From the NCBI RefSeq assembly GCF_040110915.1, contig NZ_CP157793.1, forward strand, positions 3,360,939 through 3,424,938: a DNA stretch of 64,000 nucleotides. The letters are read 5' to 3'. The notes beneath the pieces were generated by a model. The model searched no databases and was not told where the DNA came from. It saw only the letters and a list, made by a program, of their open reading frames with translations. The position numbers and the translations under genes are program-made. This document shows, piece by piece, positions 39,114 through 47,266 of the stretch. Within the stretch, counting starts at the first letter, position 1. Each line of letters starts with the position of its first letter. Origin of the DNA: Stappia sp. (GTDB lineage: Bacteria > Pseudomonadota > Alphaproteobacteria > Rhizobiales > Stappiaceae).

Positions 39114-40124
39114 TCACGCTGCGGCACCGGTTACGAGCACGATCTTTCCGATATGACCGGAGCTCTCCATCCGGGCGTGCGCCTCCGCCGCCCTGGCCAG
39201 CGGATAGGTGGAATCCATCACCGGACGCACGGTGCCGGCGGCGATCAGCGGCCAGACCTTCTCCTTGAGCCGGGCCGCGATCGCCGCCTTGAAGGCGTTG
39301 TCGCGCGGTCGCAGCGTCGAGCCGGTGTGAATGAGTCGCTTGACCATCAGCCGGGAGAAATTGACGTTTTCGCTGACGCCGTTGAGCGTCGCGATCTGGC
39401 AGATGCGCCCCTCGACCGCCGCGACCTTCCAGTTGCGCTCCACATAGTCGCCGCCGACCATGTCGAGGATCACATGCACGCCCGCCTTGTCGGTGATCGC
39501 CAGAATCTCGGAAACGAAATCCGCCTCATTGTAATTGATCACGTGATCGGCGCCGAGCCTGCGCGCGGCCTCCGCCTTCTCAGCCGAGCCCACGGTGGTG
39601 AACACCTCCGCGCCGAAGGCCTTGGCCAGCTGGATCGCCGTCGTGCCGATGCCCGACGTGCCCCCATGCACCAGAAACCGCTCGCCGGCCGTCAGACCGA
39701 CCCGGTCGAAGACATTGGTCCACACGGTGAAGAAGGTCTCCGGCAAGGCCGCCGCCTCTTCCATCGAGAGGCCCTCCGGCACCGGCAGCACGCTGCCCGC
39801 ATGGGCGACGACATACTCCGCATAGCCGCCGCCCGGCACCAGCGCGCAGACCGCGTCGCCGACGGCAACGCCATCGACATGCGGTCCCAGCGCGACGACC
39901 GTGCCGGACACCTCGAGGCCCGGAATGTCGGGCGCGCCCGGGGGCGGCGGATAATGTCCACGCCGCTGCAGCACGTCCGGCCGGTTGACCCCGGCCGCCG
40001 CCACCCGAATGAGCACCTCGCCCTCGCCCGCCGCGGGAACGGGACGCTCTTCCGGCGCCAGCACGTCCGGCCCGCCCGGGCTCGCAATGCCGATCGCCGT
40101 CATCATGCGGGGATGCTCGCTCAT
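39114..40124 (-). CDS. NAD(P)H quinone oxidoreductase (zinc-independent MDR, PIG3-type)
   Basis: The 336-aa medium-chain dehydrogenase/reductase lacks the zinc ligands. It has AAGVNRPDVLQRRGHYPPPPGAPDIPGLEVSG at the N-terminus and the nucleotide motif VHGGTSGIGTTAIQLAKAFGAEV. These are marks of the PIG3/quinone oxidoreductase group, which reduces quinones or enals with NADPH. GGAG precedes ATG 40124. Upstream in-frame sequence has no similarity and was excluded. It is divergent from the DUF1192 gene. Confidence 0.9.
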   Translation of the reverse strand: MSEHPRMMTAIGIASPGGPDVLAPEERPVPAAGEGEVLIRVAAAGVNRPDVLQRRGHYPPPPGAPDIPGLEVSGTVVALGPHVDGVAVGDAVCALVPGGGYAEYVVAHAGSVLPVPEGLSMEEAAALPETFFTVWTNVFDRVGLTAGERFLVHGGTSGIGTTAIQLAKAFGAEVFTTVGSAEKAEAARRLGADHVINYNEADFVSEILAITDKAGVHVILDMVGGDYVERNWKVAAVEGRICQIATLNGVSENVNFSRLMVKRLIHTGSTLRPRDNAFKAAIAARLKEKVWPLIAAGTVRPVMDSTYPLARAAEAHARMESSGHIGKIVLVTGAAA

Positions 40125-40304
40125 GCCTGTCTCCACCTCGTCTCGGGTTGACGTCTCTCCCTTCGTGTACGCATTCCCGCCCGCCGTGACAATCGCGCGC
40201 CCGCGCCTCGCCGGCGACGGCTCGATTGACGGCGGGCGGCTGCACGGACATCCTTGACCGGGGACCTGACTGCGGGCGAGGCACCGGGCACGGGAGAAGC
40301 GACC

Positions 40305-40490
40305 ATGGACGACAAGGATATCCTGCGATCCGCGACACCGGTGGTGCTGGGCGAGGATCTCGCACGGCTTTCGGAGAGCGAACTGGACGAACGAGTCGCC
40401 CGGCTGAGGGCCGAAATCGCGCGCGTCGAGGCGGAGCGCGAGGCGCGCGGCGGCGTGCGCGCGGCGGCGGACGCGCTGTTCCGCAAATAG
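40305..40490 (+). CDS. DUF1192 small coiled-coil protein
   Basis: The 61-aa protein has the DUF1192 pattern: MDDKDILR, then LARLSESELDERVARLRAEIARVEAER. It is a single charged helix with a short tail, ending LFRK. It is conserved in Hyphomicrobiales next to the RcdA-like gene. GGGAGAAG lies upstream of ATG 40305; an earlier in-frame ATG at 40254 lacks a good site. Function is unknown. Confidence 0.8.
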   Translation: MDDKDILRSATPVVLGEDLARLSESELDERVARLRAEIARVEAEREARGGVRAAADALFRK

Positions 40491-40892
40491 ACACCTGATA
40501 AGACCATGTAACGACTTGCGAATTCGGGAGCGGCGACGCAAGGTGACCCAAAACAGGTCATTCAAATTTTAATCGTTTACCACTTATTAAGCTTTCTGAT
40601 TCATAACTGTGTATATCCAGTCATCTGGATTTCGAGTGGCTCCTGTCCACTCTGTTTGACGCCTCCCTGTTAATGACTTCGAGCCGCGGTCTCCGCGGCT
40701 CTTTTTTTGCCCGCCACTTCGGTGTATCCCGGAGACGGATCGCAAAGACGCGCTCCGGCGGTTGGCACGCGGATTGCGTGGACAGCCCCGACACAACAGC
40801 GTCAGACCCGTTTCGGGACACCGCACGCCGCAGCAGGCGGCAGGCCGGTGCCCGGACGACGCGACCCAGGCGTTCAAAGGAGGCACAGGCAG
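40491..40892 (+). other. 402-bp gap upstream of the RcdA-like gene
   Basis: The left part (40491-40625) is AT-rich and contains TTTA-N7-TTAAG (40576-40591), one mismatch from a CtrA half-site pair, plus ACTGTGTATATCC that could supply a -10 element. The middle has a GAGCCGCGG/CCGCGGCTC hairpin followed by seven T (40682-40709), a terminator-like structure about 190 nt before the next start. The rest is GC-rich leader. No coding frame is supported. Confidence 0.5.
40682..40709 (+). terminator. Terminator-like hairpin in the leader of the RcdA-like gene
   Basis: GAGCCGCGG (40682-40690), a 3-nt loop and CCGCGGCTC (40694-40702), followed by seven T, form a textbook intrinsic terminator on the plus strand. 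It may end the DUF1192 transcript or act as a leader attenuator before the RcdA-like gene. Confidence 0.75.
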
Positions 40893-41432
40893 ATGACGGA
40901 CCGGCAGAATCGGAGCCTTGGCGACGGACCGATCGCATTCGCCGACCGGTTGGCCAACTCGGAGATGTTCTCCGCCCTGTTCCGGGATGGCATGGCCCTG
41001 GTCGAGGAGACCGCCGCCTATCTCGACGGCGAAGGCCGCCGGGAATCGAAGTCGCTGCCGCGCGCCGCCTCGCTCGCCTATGCGACCGAATCCATGCGGC
41101 TCACCACGCGGCTGATGCAGATGGCCTCCTGGCTGCTGCTGCAGCGTGCGGTCAACGAGGGCGAGATGACGCCCGAGCAGGCCGGAAGCGAGAAGAACAA
41201 GGTCCGCCTCGACAATCTGTCGAGCAGCCAGAGCGGTCCCGGCTGGGACGAGCTTCCCGACAGCCTGCGCGACCTGATCGACCGCTCGGTGCGCCTGCAG
41301 GGCCGCATCCAGCATCTCGACCGCATGCTGCACGAAGACCGCACCGCGCGCGCCGAGGTCGTCGACAATCCGGTCGCCCAGCAGCTCAACGTGCTCACGG
41401 CGGCCTTCGGCCAGTCCCGCACGCCGTCCTGA
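40893..41432 (+). CDS. RcdA-like protease adaptor (DUF1465)
   Basis: The 179-aa helical protein belongs to PF07323 (DUF1465), whose Caulobacter member RcdA is the adaptor that helps ClpXP degrade CtrA and other substrates. The hallmark region is ADRLANSEMFSALFRDGMALVEETAAYLDGEGR, followed by SLAYATESMRLTTRLMQMASWLLLQRAVNEGEM. A flexible C-terminus ends LTAAFGQSRTPS. AAAGGAGG precedes ATG 40893. Assignment as the functional RcdA orthologue is by family only. Confidence 0.85.
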   Translation: MTDRQNRSLGDGPIAFADRLANSEMFSALFRDGMALVEETAAYLDGEGRRESKSLPRAASLAYATESMRLTTRLMQMASWLLLQRAVNEGEMTPEQAGSEKNKVRLDNLSSSQSGPGWDELPDSLRDLIDRSVRLQGRIQHLDRMLHEDRTARAEVVDNPVAQQLNVLTAAFGQSRTPS

Positions 41433-41542
41433 TCCCCCGCTCCGCCGCGCGCCCCGCCCGAGGGGCGCGGGCGTCCGGGCCATCGGAGCCACGACAGACG
41501 ATCCCGGCAACGCTCCACCCACAAAGCAAAGCTCCACAAACA

Positions 41543-41570
41543 AAAACCCCGGCCGACAGGCCGGGGTTTT
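41543..41570. terminator. Bidirectional terminator between the RcdA-like gene and rpmE
   Basis: A perfect 12-bp stem, AAAACCCCGGCC (41543-41554) and GGCCGGGGTTTT (41559-41570), has a 4-nt loop and lies between converging genes. T-tracts fall at the correct side on both strands. Confidence 0.85.
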
Positions 41571-41639
41571 CGCGTTTGACGCCCGCTGAAACGGGTCTTT
41601 GCAACCGGCGCGGCGCGCGTTGCGCGACGGCCAGCGCGA

Positions 41640-41864
41640 TCAGTTGCCGAGGAAACCGGCGTATTTGTTCTTGAAGCGCGACACGCGGCCGCCGCGGTCC
41701 ATCAGCTGACGGTCGCCGCCGGTCCAGGCCGGATGCGTGCGCGGATCGATATCGAGCTGCAGCGAGTCGCCTTCCGAGCCATAGGTGGACTTGGTGAAGA
41801 ACTCGCTGCCGTCGGTCATGACGACCTTGACGGTGTGGTAGTCGGGATGAATGTCTTTTTTCAT
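41640..41864 (-). CDS. rpmE: 50S ribosomal protein bL31
   Basis: The 74-aa protein starts [19 protein letters not shown] and has no cysteine at all, so it is the zinc-free (C-minus) form that is standard in Hyphomicrobiales. GGGGACAGACG precedes ATG 41864. It is divergent from the ABC exporter, an arrangement common in the order. Confidence 0.96.
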   Translation of the reverse strand: MKKDIHPDYHTVKVVMTDGSEFFTKSTYGSEGDSLQLDIDPRTHPAWTGGDRQLMDRGGRVSRFKNKYAGFLGN

Positions 41865-42317
41865 CGTCTGTCCCCGTGCCTGCGATAACACCGGCCTTCG
41901 GGGAGGTCCGGCGTGGGATGAAACGGTGATCGCCGCACCCCCCTGTCGCAACGAGGGAAGGACGCCGTGAAACGGCGCGGATCCTGTCGCGGTCGGAGGG
42001 TGCAAGGCGTGCCTGGGTCGGAGACGCACGCGCCCGGCCCGAAACCTTGGTCGCGAGCGTATACCCGATCGCGCATGCGAAGACAAGGGCGCGCATCCAA
42101 AGACACGGGCGCGCAGGCGCAGGCGAGACGCCCGCCCCGGCAGATCCCCTTGCAGGCCGCAGCGCGGGCGGGGTGCGGCACCGTTGGCCTTGACGCGCGG
42201 AACTGGTTATGGTCCCCCCAGTCGCGTCTGGCCCGCAGATCGGGCTCACCGAGCAAGCTCACCCGCGTGACGGCGACATAACGACAGCCACGTGGCAACG
42301 GAGAGAAGAAACACAGC
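41865..42317. other. 453-bp divergent gap between rpmE and the ABC exporter
   Basis: The gap holds a candidate rpmE promoter (42058-42087), which overlaps two copies of a 20-bp repeat (AAGACAAGGGCGCGCATCC-type, starting at 42080 and 42100). The remainder has no recognised element; the promoter of the exporter is not obvious. Confidence 0.5.
42058..42087 (-). promoter_or_regulatory. Candidate rpmE promoter
   Basis: CTTGTC (42082-42087), an 18-nt spacer and TATACG (42058-42063) on the minus strand resemble sigma-70 elements. The implied leader of about 185 nt is long enough for ribosomal-protein style regulation. Confidence 0.4.
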
Positions 42318-44147
42318 GTGTCCAGGTACGGTTCCTCGTCCGCGCCCGCCGGTGACGGCAAGCGCGATCTTCGCCCGCTGGCGGCCCTTCTGCCCTATGT
42401 GGCCCGCTACAAGCTGCACGCGGCTCTCGCCGCGCTGGCGCTGCTCGGCGCCTCGGCGACGACGCTGGTGCTTCCGGTCGCCATCCGGCGCATGATCGAC
42501 TACGGCTTCGGCGCCGACGACCCGTCTCTGGTCAACAACTATTTCACCGTGCTGATCATGGTCGCCGCCGCGCTCGCGACCTTCTCGGCGCTGCGCTACT
42601 TCCTCGTGACCTCGCTGGGCGAGCGCATCGTCGCCGACGTGCGCGCCGACGTCTTCTCCCACCTGATGTATCTGTCACCCGCCTATTACGACAGCGCCAA
42701 GTCGGGCGAGATGGTGTCGCGACTGACCGCCGACGCCACCCAGGTCAAGTCCGCGGTGGGTCTCAGCGCCTCGATCGCGCTGCGCAACATGGTGATGTTC
42801 CTCGGCGCCTCCAGCATGATGGTGGTGACGAGCCCGCGCCTGTCGCTCTTCGTGCTCGGCGCCATTCCGGTCATCGTGCTGCCGCTGATCGCCTTCGGCC
42901 GCGCCGTGCGCCGGCGCTCGCGCCACGCCCAGGACACGCTCGCCGACGCCTCCGCCTATGCCTCCGAGGCGATCGGCGCGATCCGCACGCTGCAGGCCTT
43001 CACCAACGAGACCTTCGCCGGCAGGCGCTTCGCGGGCTCCGTCGACGAGGCCTATCGCGCCGCGCGCACCGCCATCCTGGCGCGCTCCGTGCTCACCGCC
43101 TTCGCCATCTTCATCATCGCCTCCAGCGTCGTCACCGTGCTGTGGGTCGGCGCCAGCGACGTCTTCGAGGGGCGGATCACCGCCGGCGAGCTGGGGCAGT
43201 TCCTGCTCTATTCGATCTTCGCCGCCGGCGCGCTCGGCGAGCTGAGCCAGGTCTGGGGCGACGTGTCGCTGGCCGCCGGCGCCGCCGAACGCCTGTCCGA
43301 ACTGCTGAGGATCAAACCGCAGATCGCCCCGCCGAAGGACCCCGTCGCCCTGCCCGAGCGCATGGAGGGGGCCGTCCACTTCGACCGGGTCACCTTTGCT
43401 TATGCGCAGGGAAACGGCCAGCCGGTGCTCGACGACATCGACCTCGAGATCGCACCGGGCGAGACGGTCGCGGTGGTGGGCCCGTCGGGCGCGGGCAAGT
43501 CCACGCTGTTTCATCTCCTGATGCGCTTTTACGATCCGGACGCCGGCGCGATCCGCATCGACGGCATCGATCTGAAGGACTGCGATCCGACCGACATTCG
43601 CCGTCACATCGCGCTGGTGCCGCAGGACACGACCGTTTTCGGCGCCAGCATCGCGGAGAACATCGCCTTCGGTCGGCCGGAGGCCTCGCGCGCCGACATC
43701 GAGGCGGCCGCCGTCGCGGCCTCGGCCGATGAATTCGTCAAGGCGATGGCCGAGGGCTACGACACGCCCGTGGGCGAACGCGGCGTCACGCTGTCCGGCG
43801 GCCAGCGCCAGCGTGTCGCGATTGCCCGGGCGATCCTCAAGGACGCCCCGATCCTGCTCCTCGACGAGGCGACCAGCGCGCTCGACGCGGAGAGCGAAAC
43901 GCTTGTCCAGGCGGCGCTGGAGCGGCTGATGGAGGGGCGCACCACGCTCGTCATCGCCCACCGGCTCGCGACCGTTCTCAAATGCGACCGCATCGTCGTG
44001 ATGGAGGGCGGACGCATCGTCGAGACCGGCCGGCACGAGGATCTCGTCGCCCGGGGCGGGCTCTACGCGAAGCTCGCCAAGCTGCAGTTCGAGACCGGCG
44101 CCCAGGCCTTCGCCGCCGCCACGGGAGACCGCTCGGCGGCGGAATGA
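42318..44147 (+). CDS. ABC exporter (fused membrane and ATPase half-transporter)
   Basis: The 609-aa half-transporter resembles MsbA and the multidrug group. Six membrane helices lie in residues 25-310. The ATPase domain has Walker A GPSGAGKST, Q-loop PQDTTVF, signature LSGGQRQR, Walker B ILLLDEATSALD and switch IAHRL. It likely works as a homodimer, exporting lipids or hydrophobic compounds; the substrate is unknown. The GTG start at 42318 follows GGAGAGAAG at a long spacing. It is next to rpmE as in many Rhizobiales and is not a CydDC protein by sequence. Confidence 0.9.
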   Translation: MSRYGSSSAPAGDGKRDLRPLAALLPYVARYKLHAALAALALLGASATTLVLPVAIRRMIDYGFGADDPSLVNNYFTVLIMVAAALATFSALRYFLVTSLGERIVADVRADVFSHLMYLSPAYYDSAKSGEMVSRLTADATQVKSAVGLSASIALRNMVMFLGASSMMVVTSPRLSLFVLGAIPVIVLPLIAFGRAVRRRSRHAQDTLADASAYASEAIGAIRTLQAFTNETFAGRRFAGSVDEAYRAARTAILARSVLTAFAIFIIASSVVTVLWVGASDVFEGRITAGELGQFLLYSIFAAGALGELSQVWGDVSLAAGAAERLSELLRIKPQIAPPKDPVALPERMEGAVHFDRVTFAYAQGNGQPVLDDIDLEIAPGETVAVVGPSGAGKSTLFHLLMRFYDPDAGAIRIDGIDLKDCDPTDIRRHIALVPQDTTVFGASIAENIAFGRPEASRADIEAAAVAASADEFVKAMAEGYDTPVGERGVTLSGGQRQRVAIARAILKDAPILLLDEATSALDAESETLVQAALERLMEGRTTLVIAHRLATVLKCDRIVVMEGGRIVETGRHEDLVARGGLYAKLAKLQFETGAQAFAAATGDRSAAE

Positions 44148-44199
44148 CACGCGAAGCCAGGGGCCGGGCAGGCAGACGGCGCCTCAGGCGATGCGAGGG

Positions 44200-44622
44200 T
44201 CACGCCGTGTCGATGCGCTTTTGAAAGAAGATCCGCGCCTGGCCGGCCGGATGATCGGCGATGCGGCCGAATTCCGCGAAGCCGAGCTTGCGATAGAAGT
44301 CCGGAGCCTGAAAGGCGAAGGTATCAAGCCAGATGCCGATGAGCCCGCTGGCGCGCGCCTCGCTTTCCAGCGCCTCGAGCAACCGCCGCCCGATCCCGCG
44401 CCCGCGCGCCGCGTCCGAAACGGCAAGCAGTTCGACATACGCCCAGTCGGCAATGAATTTGCCGGTAAGTCCGCCGAGATAGGTCTCCCCGTCCCAGGCT
44501 TCCAGCGCAAGCTCCCGCATGCTGAAGGCATGACCCTGCGCGACGGCATGCGCCTCCAGCAACGCGCCGATGCGCTGTTGCGCCGGGGCCACGGGTTCGC
44601 GCAGGCTCCGAATTTCGATCAT
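44200..44622 (-). CDS. GNAT family N-acetyltransferase
   Basis: The 140-aa acetyltransferase fold has the acetyl-CoA loop VSDAARGRGIGRRLLEALE (motif RGxGxGRxL variant) and the GFAEFG end strand preceded by FYRKL. It transfers an acyl group from CoA to an amine; the substrate is unknown. It converges with the ABC exporter and lies 64 nt downstream of the SDR gene on the same strand. Confidence 0.88.
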   Translation of the reverse strand: MIEIRSLREPVAPAQQRIGALLEAHAVAQGHAFSMRELALEAWDGETYLGGLTGKFIADWAYVELLAVSDAARGRGIGRRLLEALESEARASGLIGIWLDTFAFQAPDFYRKLGFAEFGRIADHPAGQARIFFQKRIDTA

Positions 44623-44686
44623 CGCAAAGCGCCCGCGCGCGCCACGGCCTCGCGGCCGCGGGCCATCGCCGGCGGCCGCGTCCGTC

Positions 44687-45478
44687 TCAGTCCTCGTCCG
44701 GCACCGGAACGGTGTAGTTCAGCGGCAGCCGGCCGCCGTCGGCATAGATCGTCTGGCCGGTGATGTAGCTCGCGTCCTGCGAGGCGAGGAAGGCCGCGAC
44801 GCCCGCGATCTCCGATGCCTCGCCGATCCGCCCCATCGGCGTGCGCGACAGGATACGCGACTTGGCCGCCGGGTCCGCATTCACCGCCGCCAGCATGTCG
44901 GTCATGATCGAGCCCGGGCCGATGCCATTGACGCGAATGCCATGGGGCGCGAGCGCCAGCGCCATCACCTTGGTGAGCTGGTTCACGCCGCCCTTGGAGA
45001 CCGAGTAAGGCACCTGGTTGGGGATCGCGAAGACCGCGTTCACCGAGGACATGTTGATGATACAGCCGGGCGCGCCGCCGCCCTTCACCTTCTCCACCAT
45101 GTGACGCGCCACCGCCTGGCTGCACAGGAAGGTGCCTTTCAGGTTGACGCCGAGCACGCGGTCGAAATCCGCTTCCTCAAGGTCCAGGAAATCGGCGCCG
45201 ACGACGATGCCGGCGTTATTGACGAGAATGTCGATGTCGCCGAAGGCGTCCAGCGTCGCGGCGACGAGATTGCGCACGTCCAGCTTCTCGGCGACGTTGC
45301 AATGCACGAACAGCACCTCGCCGAGCGCCTTGAGCTCGGCCTCCACGGCTTCGCCGCGCGTCTCGTCCATGTCGGCGATGACGACCTTCGCCCCGTCCGC
45401 GACGAAGCGGCGGGCGATGGCCAGACCGATACCGCCGGCCGCGCCGGTGACGATGGCTACCTTGTTTTCCAGGGACAC
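44687..45478 (-). CDS. SDR family oxidoreductase (glucose 1-dehydrogenase-like)
   Basis: The 263-aa classical short-chain dehydrogenase has the cofactor loop TGAAGGIG, ADMDE after strand 2 (favouring NAD), NNAG, the catalytic triad S (INMSSV) with YSVSK, and the C-terminal TGQTIYADGGRLPLNYTVP. The GTG start at 45478 has GAGGA 5 nt upstream. The longer upstream frame is not SDR-like. The substrate is unknown. The gene is divergent from cydAB. Confidence 0.9.
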   Translation of the reverse strand: MSLENKVAIVTGAAGGIGLAIARRFVADGAKVVIADMDETRGEAVEAELKALGEVLFVHCNVAEKLDVRNLVAATLDAFGDIDILVNNAGIVVGADFLDLEEADFDRVLGVNLKGTFLCSQAVARHMVEKVKGGGAPGCIINMSSVNAVFAIPNQVPYSVSKGGVNQLTKVMALALAPHGIRVNGIGPGSIMTDMLAAVNADPAAKSRILSRTPMGRIGEASEIAGVAAFLASQDASYITGQTIYADGGRLPLNYTVPVPDED

Positions 45479-45864
45479 GGGATCCTCGCTTTGGTCGTGA
45501 GATCTCGGAAGTACGCCTCGCCTCGAGGCGGAGGGGACGATGCACGCCCCACGCGCCATCACGCCGGGCGGGAGCACCCCGGCCGAGACCATAGGCCGGC
45601 TTCCCCGGCCTGTCGATGGCCCCGGCAGGCGCGCCGCCGGGCCGGCCCCGGGCGCACGATGGCGCCACCCGTGAACGCCGCGCGGACGCTGTGTCACCCT
45701 GTCGCAGAACCGCCTTGCGCGCCGATTCCGCCTGTGGACAGACGCGCCATCGCGGGGACCCCACAAGGTGCTGCCGTTCGCCGCATCCCCTCACCGCATC
45801 GGCGTCCTACTTCACGGGGCGAGCCGGTCCCGATCCGGATGTGTTCTGTAGTATGGAGCCTGCG
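45479..45864. other. 386-bp divergent gap between SDR and cydA
   Basis: The only clear structure is a 12-bp perfect palindrome CGCCTCGAGGCG (45519-45530) close to the SDR start. I looked for an FNR/Anr box (TTGAT-N4-ATCAA) for cydAB and did not find one. No ORF is convincing. Confidence 0.45.
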
Positions 45865-47262
45865 ATGGACGCCCTGATGCTGTCCCGGATACAATTCGGA
45901 GCGAATATCTCGTTCCACATCCTGTTCCCGACGATCAACATCGCGCTTGCCTGGGCGTTGCTGTTCTTCAAGCTGCGTTACAATGCGACGGGACACGAGC
46001 ACTGGCGACAGGCCTATCGGTTCTGGGTGAAGGTCTTCGCCCTGTCGTTCGGTCTCGGCGTGGTGTCGGGCATCGTCATGTCCTTCCAGTTCGGGACCAA
46101 CTGGCCCGGCTTCATGGAAACGGTCGGCAACATCGCCGGGCCGCTGCTCGCCTATGAAGTGCTCACCGCCTTCTTCCTGGAAGCGGCGTTTCTCGGGATC
46201 ATGCTGTTCGGCATGAGCCGGGTGCCCAACTGGCTGCACACGCTGGCGACCTTTCTCGTCGCCTTCGGCACCTTGATGTCGGCCTTCTGGATCCTGGTGC
46301 TGAGCAGCTGGATGCACACGCCGGCCGGCTTCGAGATGCGCGACGGCGCCGCCCATGCCACCGACTGGATGGCCATCGTCTTCAACCCCTCCATGCCCTA
46401 TCGGCTGGTTCACATGTTGCTGGCCTCGGGGCTGACGGTGGCGTTCCTGATCGCCGGCCTGTCGGCCTATCGCTGGCTGGTCGGCGACCGGGGCGCGGAG
46501 GTGCGCGCGAGCCTGCGCTTCGCGCTGGTGCTCGCCGCCGCCCTCATTCCCGCGCAGATCCTGGCCGGCGACATGCACGGGCTCAACACGCTGGAGCATC
46601 AACCGCAGAAGGTCGCGGCGATGGAGGGCAACTGGGAGACCCGTGGTCAGGTTCCGCTTCTGCTGTTCGCCCTGCCCGACGAGGAGGCACGCGAAAACCG
46701 CTTCGAGCTGAAGATCCCCTATGGCGCGTCGCTCATCCTCAAGCACGACCCCGACGGCGTCGTGCCGGGATTGAACGATTTCGTCGCCGAGGACGGTACG
46801 GCGCTGCACCCGCCGGTCGCGCCCGTCTTCTTCGCCTTCCGCATCATGGTCGGCGTCGGCTTCGCCATGCTGCTTGCAAGCTGGGGCGCGCTGGCGCTGA
46901 TGGCACGCCGCCACGACGGCGCGCGCTGGCGGATCGAGGCCCTGCCGCGCCCGCTGCTGTGGGGGCTGGTCGCCATGACCTTCTCCGGCTGGGTGGCAAC
47001 GCTTGCCGGCTGGTACACGACCGAAATCGGCCGACAGCCCTGGCTGGTGGATGGCGTGCTGACCACGCAAGCGGCCGTCGGCGACGTCGGCTCCGGCATG
47101 GTGGCCACCACGCTGGCAATCTATCTGACGGTCTACGCCGTGCTGTTGCTCGCCTATATCGCCGCGCTGGTGCATCTCGCCCACAAGGCGGCCGGCGGCG
47201 CGACCCCGCCCGCCGACCGGTCGGAACGCGCCGCCGGCCCCGCCCTCATGCCCGCGGAGTGA
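45865..47262 (+). CDS. cydA: Cytochrome bd quinol oxidase subunit I (CIO type)
   Basis: The 465-aa heme-bearing membrane subunit reduces O2 to water at high affinity. The proximal heme histidine lies in FGANISFHILFPT and the quinol-site region follows GDMHGLNTLEHQP. The Q-loop is short, as in cyanide-insensitive oxidases (CioA), rather than the long E. coli form (522 aa). GWYTTEIGRQPW is near the C-terminus. ATG 45865 has GGAG about 8 nt upstream; another ATG four codons earlier is possible. It is cotranscribed with cydB. Confidence 0.94.
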   Translation: MDALMLSRIQFGANISFHILFPTINIALAWALLFFKLRYNATGHEHWRQAYRFWVKVFALSFGLGVVSGIVMSFQFGTNWPGFMETVGNIAGPLLAYEVLTAFFLEAAFLGIMLFGMSRVPNWLHTLATFLVAFGTLMSAFWILVLSSWMHTPAGFEMRDGAAHATDWMAIVFNPSMPYRLVHMLLASGLTVAFLIAGLSAYRWLVGDRGAEVRASLRFALVLAAALIPAQILAGDMHGLNTLEHQPQKVAAMEGNWETRGQVPLLLFALPDEEARENRFELKIPYGASLILKHDPDGVVPGLNDFVAEDGTALHPPVAPVFFAFRIMVGVGFAMLLASWGALALMARRHDGARWRIEALPRPLLWGLVAMTFSGWVATLAGWYTTEIGRQPWLVDGVLTTQAAVGDVGSGMVATTLAIYLTVYAVLLLAYIAALVHLAHKAAGGATPPADRSERAAGPALMPAE

Positions 47263-47266
47263 CGCC

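Noticed and set aside
42318..44147. CydC or CydD assembly transporter for cytochrome bd
   Set aside because: It is a single MsbA-like half-transporter beside rpmE, an arrangement common in the order, and it is separated from cydAB by GNAT and SDR genes on the other strand.
45479..45864. FNR/Anr box for cydAB
   Set aside because: No TTGAT-N4-ATCAA or close variant could be found.
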